Of a DNA stretch of 64,000 nt, positions 55,481-64,000 are shown one piece after another. Both the position numbers and the translations under genes were made by a program. Numbering within the stretch: position 1 is the first letter of the stretch; every line of letters begins with the position of its first letter. The notes below the pieces were generated by a model, which ran no database searches, was not told the DNA's origin, and saw only the letters and a program-made list of their open reading frames with translations. Source of the stretch: Zizania palustris (lineage: Eukaryota; Streptophyta; Magnoliopsida; Poales; Poaceae); NCBI GenBank assembly GCA_019279435.1, contig JAAALK010000289.1, forward strand, positions 8,562,342 through 8,626,341, written 5' to 3'.

Positions 55481-57493
55481 TGTTGGACCGGAAACAGCGA
55501 CCAGAGGGGGGGTGAATGGGAGCTTTTAAAATTTCAGGCTAAAAATAGCCTTCTGTTTTAATTTGGTCTACTACGGAACAGGCTTCGAACACAACCTTCG
55601 AAGTTCTGGTTCGGAGGTATTTGACAGCTCCGAACACAGGCTTCGCAAGGAGCAAAAGTTCGAAGCCAAGAAGACTTCGCTCCAACCACTACCCCGAAAA
55701 ATCAATTCTACTAAGTCAGTGCAGGCTCCGCACACAGGGTGCTTCGAGCAGGCTTCGCACTCCACCCTTCGCAAGAGCAGACTACCCTCTGAGGACTTCG
55801 ACCAAATACTTAGCGATAGCAACTGGTGCTGGGCTTCGTACTTCGAAGGTGAAAACGCACACTTACAGACTTCTCTAGGGGTTTCGACAAGGGAAAAGAA
55901 CCGGGCTTCGATCAGGGCTTCGCTAGTAAACAGCGAGGTCTAGCCTCAAGTTACACAGAGCGAACGCACACTGAAAAAGCACACTTCGCACAAAACACAC
56001 TTCGCCTAGACAGGCTTCGGTGCACTACTACTAGCGAGGTATGCAAACAAGCTGAAGCAGAAACTTAACACAGAAGAAGGGCTTCGCTGCTTGAACAAAG
56101 AACACAATAAATGAACTCACAGGATGAATACAACGTGTGGTGGCTAGTACAGGAGCTCAATAGTGAATGCTCAAAGTGTTAAATGTTACCTACCCAGCCC
56201 CCATATTTATAGCCACTATTCACCCAAGTGAATTGACAACTTTACCCCTAGGGTTTACATTGGTTTTGTCTCTACAGAACAGAGGGGTACAAAAGGTAGT
56301 CAACTTTATTCTGGAGGCTTCTCTGTCAGCTTTGCAGAGGGGACAACGTCAGCTTTTTGAAGAGCAGACATTGTCAGCCTTTACAGTCTTTGACTTTTCT
56401 GAAGCCACCCTTCGGACGCGAGGGGTGCGGTAGCTTCGGTGAGAAGCCTTGAGCCTGATGGCCTTCGCTTCACCGAAGTCAGCCTCCGATACAGTGACGG
56501 TTTTGAGCCGAAGCCATCAAAGCCCTTGGGCCTTCGCACCAACACCTTCGGAGTGGACCACCATGGCTTCGCAGCTTCTCCTAGCAAGAACTCCGTCAGT
56601 CCGTGTACCGAAGCCATGCATGGCCGAAGTACCTCAAGTCCACCTCACTCCGGAGCCAGCCTTGCTCCGAAGCCTACTTCACTCCGAAGCCCCACCTTCG
56701 GAGTACCACCCTTCGAAGTCCCTCCTTTGTCCAAGGCCTCCGCATGAAGCATTCCATGAGCACATCGTCGCAGTGTCTCTCCCCGAGCACACTCCTTGAC
56801 GAGCCTCACCCGGACCATGCCTTCGATGCAACTCGACTTCTGAGACCTTCGTCGGGTACCCTCGAGTGTCTTCCTCCGGAGCACACTTCGAATCCTTGCC
56901 TCTGCTGAGGACTTGATCCACCATACTCCGAAGTCACTCCTTCCGGAGTACCCTTCGAAGTGTCTCGCCTCCGAGGAATTTGCCTCGGGGTACCTTCACC
57001 CAGAGCCACGCTCCGCACTTACTGCCTTCTCCTGGTGCACCTCGACCCGAGGTCCGACCTTGACCCCTTCGCAGCCACCGTGATGGAGCTCCCCGCTCCA
57101 CTGGCATCAAGCCTCCTACTTGACCCAGGTTCACCTGCTACGAATCATCCGTCGCCTCCGAAGTCCCCTGCGCACCACAGACAAGCAGACAAGTGTATCT
57201 AGTACCCCGGAGACCTCTCCGGGTAAACAACCTTCGGCACACGCTCTGGAGTACAGCCCAAAGTACCAAGACCTTCGGTACAACCCATCATCGTGTACTG
57301 TCGGACCCCTCCGACAGGCACACTCCACTGCAACAGCTGCAGCAACCAAACCCACCGAACCCTTCGGTGAAACCACCTCCGAACACCTTCGGAGATCCAA
57401 CCTCCGAACCCCTTAGGAGGGACCCCTTTGAACCAGAGGATAAACTCTGTCAATCACTCATCACAGACTCCGAAACCAACCCTTGGTTTCTCA
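55481..57493 (-). repeat. 3' LTR of C2
   Basis: 2013 bp, with a TATA box on the minus strand at 56204-56211. It keeps both short segments that are missing from one or the other C1 LTR, so it is closest to the original length. Confidence 0.9.
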
Positions 57494-58626
57494 ATCTCCC
57501 CCTTGATGAGTGCATTGACAACCAAATTCAAGTTCAAGAAAATTTGAAAAATTTCAGCACACAAGTGACCATAAAAACTCAAAAACGAGCCAAAATCATG
57601 TCACTTGATAAAAGAATTTTCATCCCCCTTTTTTAAAAGAGTAAAAGCCCCTTCGGCAAAACTCCCCTTTTTTTAAGATAAAAACTCCTTCTGAATAATT
57701 TTACCCCCTTGCTGCAGAGAACTCAAAAATTTCTCCCCCTTGGGCAATGCAAGCATCAAGGAGCATTCAAAAGATGCAAAGTTTCGAAATGAGTTGAATT
57801 GCAAAGACATATAAAGCAAAAATATGCTAATAGTAATACCAATGATCATGTGCTCAGCTCAATTTAACATTCTCTAAAAACATGATGACATCATGTGATT
57901 TTAACATTTTGAAATAAAAGCATCACCACTTAATCAAGGTAACTAGACGAGTAAAAGCAGGGGCTGCACAAAGCTAGTCAATTTCTACTCTAGATAGACA
58001 AGTCCAGTTCAAGTGGAGCAGTGAAAAGCAAACTTGATGATTAATGAATTTTTCTTTTTCATAATGCCAGGGGTTATTTGTTTATCCACCTTATGCTTTC
58101 CAATCAGGCCAAGCCTAGGCATGAAAGCCATCAGAAGCTTAAAGCAATGATTTTGGCATACACTACACTATTCCAGTTCAGACCAATGTGCAATGGTAAG
58201 CAGTCTAGAATAGAGTAGTGCGACAAACAAACCCACCTGGATCTTTTTGCTTTGAAGCATGAAAATCATGGATTTTTGGAGTTTTGATTAAGTGAATAAA
58301 CTATTTAGCACTTTAGGAATATCCATGAGTATGAAGAACTATTTTTCAAGTTGCAATGATTAGCTTCCAGAGAAAAGGTGTCTTGCTATCAAGCAGATAA
58401 AAAATAGATAAAGCAGTCCTGCCTAAACATGCTAGATCCAAGACTAAGCAGTGAGCATGATTTGAAATTGGAAAGAAAACATCATGCACATTAATGTTTC
58501 AGATATACTAAATAGAGCTGAGCTGTCATGATTTCATGAATTAAAATTGGGCATATAAGTGCAACAGATGTAAATGTAATTTCACACATGATGAGCATAT
58601 GCGAGACAATTAAAATCAGCTCCCCC
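57494..58626 (-). other. C2 polypurine tract and untranslated region
   Basis: The polypurine tract is at 57494-57505, followed by an AT-rich non-coding stretch identical in layout to C1 16114-17233. No gene seen. Confidence 0.8.
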
Positions 58627-61600
58627 TCACAAAATGTCGTAAGGGTGACAAATACCAAGTTCCCCACGCAAGTAGGCAAATCGAGAAGCATCGAGGGGTT
58701 TTGTGAAAATGTCGGCTAGCTAGTGTTGGGTATCAACATATTGAAGTTCAATATCACCCTTCTCATTATGATCTCTGAGGAAATGATATCGCACATCAAT
58801 GTGTTTGGTTCTGGAGTGCTGAACCGGGTTGTTTGCAGTACAAATAGCACTAGTGTTATCACAGAAAAGTGGAACACTCTTATAATCTAACCCAAAATCC
58901 CACAAAGTGGAAACCATCCACAAAATCTAAGAGCAACAGCTAGTTGCAGCAACATATTCAGCCTCAGCCGTCGATTGTGCAACACTAGACTGTTTGCGGG
59001 AAGACCAGCAAACCAGTGATGTACCCAGAAAATGACAAGTACTAGAGGTACTCTTCCTATCAATCCTACACCCAGCAAAATCCACATCGGAATAACCTCG
59101 AAGACACAAAGAGGAAGACGCTGAATATCGTATGCCGAATTCAAGGGTATGTTTGAGATACCTTAGAATGCGCTTTACCGCTTGGCGGTGCGAAGCTCGT
59201 GGTGAAGCCTGAAAACGAGCGCACAAACACACTGCGAAGTGTATGTCCGGCCTCGTAGCAGTCAAGTAGAGGAGGGAGCCGATTATGCTTCGGAACTCCT
59301 TCTGATCTACGGCTTCTCCATCTTCGTCAGGATCCAATGCTACAGATGTAGCCATTGGAGTGGCGAGAGGCTTCACATCGGTCATGTCGAATTTTTTGAG
59401 CAGGTCCTTGGTGTACTTTGTCTGATGGACAAAACTACCTTATTTGCCTTGCTTGATTTGCAACCCAAGGAAAAAGGTGAGTTCACCCATCATGGACATT
59501 TCAAACTCCCTGCTCATGGCATCTGCAAACTCGGCAACCAAAGCATGAGAAGAGCCACCAAAGATGATATCATCCACATAAATCTGAACTAGGAGGAAAT
59601 CTTTGCCATGCTTGAGAGTGAACAGGGTTTTATCAACAGATCCCATCAAATACCCCCGCTCAAGCAGAAAAGACTTAAGTCTGTCATACCAAGCCCGAGA
59701 GGCCTGCTTGAGTCCATAAAGAGCCTTATGAAGTTTAAGGATTTTATGTGGGTACTTGGGGTTTTCAAAACCAGGGGGTTGTTTTACATAAACATCTTCA
59801 CCTATGAAACCATTAAGGAAGGCACTTTTGACATCCATTTGATAGAGTTTGAATCCCCAGGATGTTGCAAAAGCAAGCAAAATCCTAATGGCCTCAAGAC
59901 GAGCAACAGGTGCAAAAGTTTTAGTAAAATCAATCCCTTCTAATTGAGAATAACCCTGAGCTACAAGCCTAGCCTTATTTCTAACTATAGTCCCATCCTC
60001 CCCTTGTTTGTTTTTGAAAATCCATTTTGTTCCAATAAAATGAACGTTTGGAGGAGGATCAACTAAAGTCCAGACCTGGTTTCTCTCAAAATTTTCAAGT
60101 TCCTCATGCATGGCATTGATCCAACTTGAATCAGAAAGTGCATGACTAACATCTAAGGGCTCGAAAGAAGCAACAAAAGCGGAATCAATGAAATGAGCAT
60201 GAGAACGTGTTACCCTTTGATCAAGCTCACCAATGATCTGCTCTGGAGGATGCATCCTTTGAACATGATGTGGAGCCTCGCGGCGGGATGCAGTCTCCCC
60301 CTCAACTTGTGCATTGGAGTGGTCCAAGATGACCGATGTCGAGGTAGTTGCTTCGGGACCTTGTGCCGAAGTGGTCGAAGCAGGGTCGGCTTCAGGGGTT
60401 GATGTCGAGGGTAGTAGGGGTTCATCCTCGAACTCTCCGGGATCTTCTTCTTCGAAGATGGTCTGTTCCATGTCGTGTTCATTTGCCTGTTCAAGAGCAG
60501 AACTAACAGAGGGGGTCGATTCATCAAAAGTCACATCACTTGACTCGATGACAGTGTTAGTTTCCAAATTATAAACACGGTAAGAATGACCATGTGTAGT
60601 ATAACCCAAAAAGATCCTGTTAGAAGAACGCGACTCAAATTTGTCCAAATTACCACGTTTTAGGATAAAGCAACAACAGCCAAAAACTCGAAGATGAGTA
60701 ACCTTGGGTTGTCTCCCAAAACGTAGTTCATAAGATGTTAAGTTCAAAATTGAGCGCAAGAAGATTCGGTTTGAGATGTAACATGCAGTATTCATGGCCT
60801 CAGCCCAGAATTTTCTAGGAGTCCTGTGCTCATCGAGCATCGTCCTAGCCATCTCAACCAAAGTGCGGTTCTTTCTCTCAACAACACCGTTCTGTTGAGG
60901 AACCCGCGGAGCAGAGAATTGATGTTCTATGCCATGCTCCATGCAAAAGTCAACAAAGAGACTATTCTTGAACTCAGTGCCATTATCACTTCGAATTAAT
61001 TTTAATGCACCAGGGAGTTCAGTAAAAAGTCTCAAAGCCAAGCTCCAAAAGTGTGAGAACACTTCATCCTTGCTGGCAAGAAAGAAGACCCAAGAGTAGC
61101 GAGAGAAATCATCGACAATAACAAGCACATACCACTTGCCGCCTAAAGAACTAACGCGAGAAGGACCTACAGTGTCCATGTGGAGAAGTTCTCCGGGTTG
61201 TTCAGTCATCATTGTGGTGACTGGTGAATGCGAAGCGGCAATCATTTTTCCATGTCGACAAGGAGCGCAAACTAAATTCTTCTCAAACTTGAGCTTGGGC
61301 AATCCTCGGATCAGACCTAGGGCACTGAGACGAGCAAGCAAATCAAAGCTCATATGCCCTAGTCTCCTATGCCACTTCCAAAGCTCAGAAGTAGAATGTG
61401 CAACAAGACAATGAGAAGAACCAGATGACTTTGAAAAATCAGCTCCAAAAACTCTACCAACTCTAAAGATCTTACAAACCACGCCATCAGAATTGAGTAC
61501 TTGCGAAGTATCGCAATGAAATCGCACTTCGAAGCCCTCATCAAGCAACTGAGATACATAAAGCAAATTGTATCCCAGGTTTTCAACCAATGCAACATCT

Positions 61601-61776
61601 TTGAGAGTGAAAGTCGAGTTAATTCTTACCACACCTTTACCTTTCACTCTACTCCTTCGATTGTTCCCGAAGGTGATATGTTCCCTTTGCTTGGTTGTGG
61701 TGAGGCTGGAGAACCATGCTGCATCCCCGGTCATATGGCGCGAACAACCGGAGTCCATGATCCACGTGCCCTCCAA
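58627..61776 (-). pseudogene. C2 pol with a 778-codon open stretch
   Basis: From 61776 on the minus strand a single frame runs to 59440. It covers protease (WIMDSGCSRHMTG), pre-integrase, integrase (SDNGTEF, QQNGVVERKN) and RT through YVDDIIFGG. This is longer than in C1 because the stop near 18690 of C1 is a Glu codon here. The TAA at 59437 and the TAG at 58924 are shared with C1. A private CAG-to-TAG at about 58718 breaks HQLADIF in RNase H. Of all copies here this is the most complete pol. Confidence 0.9.
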
Positions 61777-64000
61777 GCCTCGGTCTGTCGCCTACACATG
61801 ATAAGAAAATCTCGATCACTCAGTGTTGAGGTGAGTGAAAATATGATGAGGCAGCCAGCACTGAGTGACACGAGTAGTAGGCACAGAAAAAGTATACTGT
61901 CTACGCACATGATAATCTGAATGATGCGAAGTGCGAGGTCTACCTACATGCTGTGATCTAACAACATGACGAGGTCTCCTACTCTAACGAGGTACAAAGC
62001 TACTCGTCCGGGGTCTACCACCGTATGGAACATGGTGAACACCTCGAGGAGCAAAACCTATCCGAGAAGCACGAGGAGCCTCGAAAACAGGACGATAGTA
62101 AAACTCAGACTCATGCATACCTAAAGATGGGTAATGCATGTCCTGGTAACTCATTGCCTGAGAGCGCCGCTCATCCTTGATGCGACGAAAATAGAACCCA
62201 ACCAAATGACCCGCCCGCTGAAAATAGGAACAATGAAAAACTTTCCTAGGGCACTCTCATGGGTCTTAGGAGGAACTCTCACAGGCTCCTTGGGTTTCTG
62301 CTGAGTGGTTTTCTTGGGGGGATTTTCTTGGTAGGAGGAGTGGTTTTCCTTTGAGTTCGGGTAGGCTTTTTGGCTGATGGAGTGTCTAACAGAGCTCTCT
62401 CTTTCTCAAGGGTACTGGGTGAGGTAAAAACAGTTTTGGTCTCACTATCTGAAGGAGTCCTCTCAAAACCCAAACCTAGAGCTAACCCTGCTCTGTCAGC
62501 ACACATCTTGGTCTTGGCCAAGAGCAAATCCATCCTACCCTTTCCCTCAGTGCATTTGTTAACCACAGAAAGAAGGTATTCATTTTCAGTCATTAGGTTC
62601 TCAGCTCGCTCTCTAACAGTGCCTAGCTGGTCCTTAAGGGTTATGCATGTGTCACACACGGGTTGCACATCCTTAGAACTACCGGCCCTCTCCAATCTAG
62701 CCTCTAAATCATGAACATGCTTATCACGTAAATTAATGCTCTCGCGCAATAATGAACAGTTCATGCAATCAATTATATCATGAGGTCTAGAATCAACCAC
62801 CAAAAGCTGCTTCTGTGCAGTCTCAAGCTCAGATAGAGTTTGAGCATGTACAGAACGCAACTGAGCAAGCTCACCCATAACAACAGTACAAGATTCACAT
62901 TCAGCATCATTAACTTTAGACTTAAGCGTAGCATACTCAGTAGAAACAGATTCTAGCCTAAGTCTAAGGACTTTTCTTTCTCTAGCGGCTTGCACAAGTA
63001 ATCTATCCTGACCAAGAACTACTTCATTCAGCTCATCTAGTTTAATTGAAAGCTGGTCATAGGATAGTGGTACCTCAGATGAGTCAAGCTCATCGCCGCT
63101 GTGATCGCTGTCGGCCATGAAGCAAAGGCCGGTGAAGTCTCGTCCCTTCTTGTCCTTCTTGTCCACCTTCCTTGGGGACTCCTCCTCAGAGCTCGACTCC
63201 TCAGTTGAGGAAGTGTCGATGTCACTGAGAGCAGCAACAAACGCTCTGGAAGCGGCTTTGGCTACACTTTTAGCCACCTTGCCACGCTTGCCCTTGACAA
63301 AAGGCTTCCTCTCCTTTTTGTGGTATTTAGGGCGCTCACTCTCATCTCTCTTCTTGAGTTTTGGGCAGTTGGCCTTAATGTGAGAAGTGTCACCACACTC
63401 AAAGCAACCACTAAAACCACTTCTCCTCTGATCCCGTCTCTCATGATGAAAACGGGTAAACCTTCTGGCAATGAGAGCAAGCTCATCATCATCCAGAGTA
63501 TCCACCTGCTCCTTTGTGACGGAGACCAGGGAGGACAAAGCAAAGCCATCTGCAAGAACACAAGTACCAGATGTGCTCGGTTCTGCAGTGGTGCCACGGC
63601 TAGTGCTAGAAACCAATGCCAATGGCTGTGGCAGAGAGTTTCTGTGCACTGCAAGAGATGCCTTGGCAATCTCTGTGGACTTCAGCTTGCTGAAGAGCTC
63701 ATCACAAGTCAATGTGTCATAACCTGCATACTCCTCAATGCTGGATATCTTCACTTCCCATATGCTACGATCAAGAGCATAGAGAAGCTTGATAGCCCTA
63801 TCATGACCATTGTAAGCAAGCGTCCCGTTGGACCGCAAGTTACTCACTATCGCATCAAAGCGAGAAAACATGGCATCTATAGATTCACCAGGTGCCTGCA
63901 CAAACAGCTGATACTGTTGATTTTATGTGCTTTGGCGCCTGGCCTTGATCTGTGTAGAGCCCTCATGAAAAATAGTGAGAGTGGTCCAAATTTCCCTAGC
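61777..64000 (-). pseudogene. C2 gag (N-terminus beyond window)
   Basis: The frame is open from 63901 to 62279 and preceded by more gag up to the window edge. The zinc knuckle is at 63365-63406, followed by the coiled-coil segment. A G-run of 6 (near 62317) against 7 in C1 shifts the C-terminus; the TAG of C1 at about 20907 is CAG here. The second knuckle site also has Phe for the second Cys, so that change predates the duplication. Confidence 0.85.

Larger units (their letters stand above)
46980..64000 (+). repeat. Second copy of 5607-22608
   Basis: About 17.0 kb match base for base with a constant offset (41373-41374 through the Gypsy part) and roughly 1% or fewer substitutions plus small indels. 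The copy includes the C1 insertion at the identical site and the shared stops. It therefore arose after C1 inserted, or it is the other haplotype of the same locus placed in tandem by assembly. Confidence 0.92.
55481..64000 (-). mobile_element. C2, Copia element, copy of C1 (5' end beyond window)
   Basis: 3' LTR, untranslated region, pol and most of gag are present, equivalent to C1 14107-22608. The 5' LTR is not reached. It has lesions not found in C1 and lacks some of C1's. Confidence 0.92.

Overview
The window is a block of plant repetitive DNA, most likely grass (Poaceae) heterochromatin. I find no host gene, rRNA, tRNA or CRISPR array. Nearly everything belongs to LTR retrotransposons of two superfamilies. 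One is long Ty1/Copia elements of the SIRE/Maximus type (initiator-Met tRNA primer site, long LTRs of 1.6-2.0 kb, polypurine tract AAGGGGGAGAT). The other is Ty3/Gypsy elements of the Tat type (two RNase H domains, about 11.5 kb, an extra antisense gene). The grass assignment is inferred from this element mix, not from a host gene.

Layout. 1-3620: 3' end of Copia A (+). 3621-45040: Copia B (-), same family as A, broken twice. A appears to have inserted into its RNase H. At 4633-38679 a complete Gypsy element, G1 (+), has inserted with a perfect CCCTC target duplication. Inside G1 sit a complete Copia, C1 (-, 14107-24918, perfect GAGGG target duplication), and a complete second Gypsy, G2 (-, 26634-38052). 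45041-46879: gag remnant of Copia D (-), the element B appears to have inserted into. 46880-46979: a 100-N scaffold gap. 46980-64000: a near-identical second copy of 5607-22608 (G3 carrying C2), including the same nested insertion site. The nesting order is D, then B, then A and G1, then C1 and G2.

How the parts work together. In each Gypsy element gag-protease-RT-RNase H-archaeal-type RNase H-integrase reads from the 5' LTR. A second gene reads in the opposite direction from near the 3' LTR, and the two transcription units converge on a tandem-repeat array. The antisense gene has its own TATA-like sequence and short introns at matching positions in G1 and G2, and it ends in a coiled-coil region. 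It is conserved between two elements whose LTRs and arrays differ. This is the most interesting signal in the window. All sense polyproteins are broken by stops and frameshifts, so no element looks autonomous, although the LTRs still keep TATA boxes, primer sites and polypurine tracts.

By-eye LTR divergence (about 6% for G1, 5% for G2, 3% for C1) agrees with the nesting order. These are rough counts made without an aligner.
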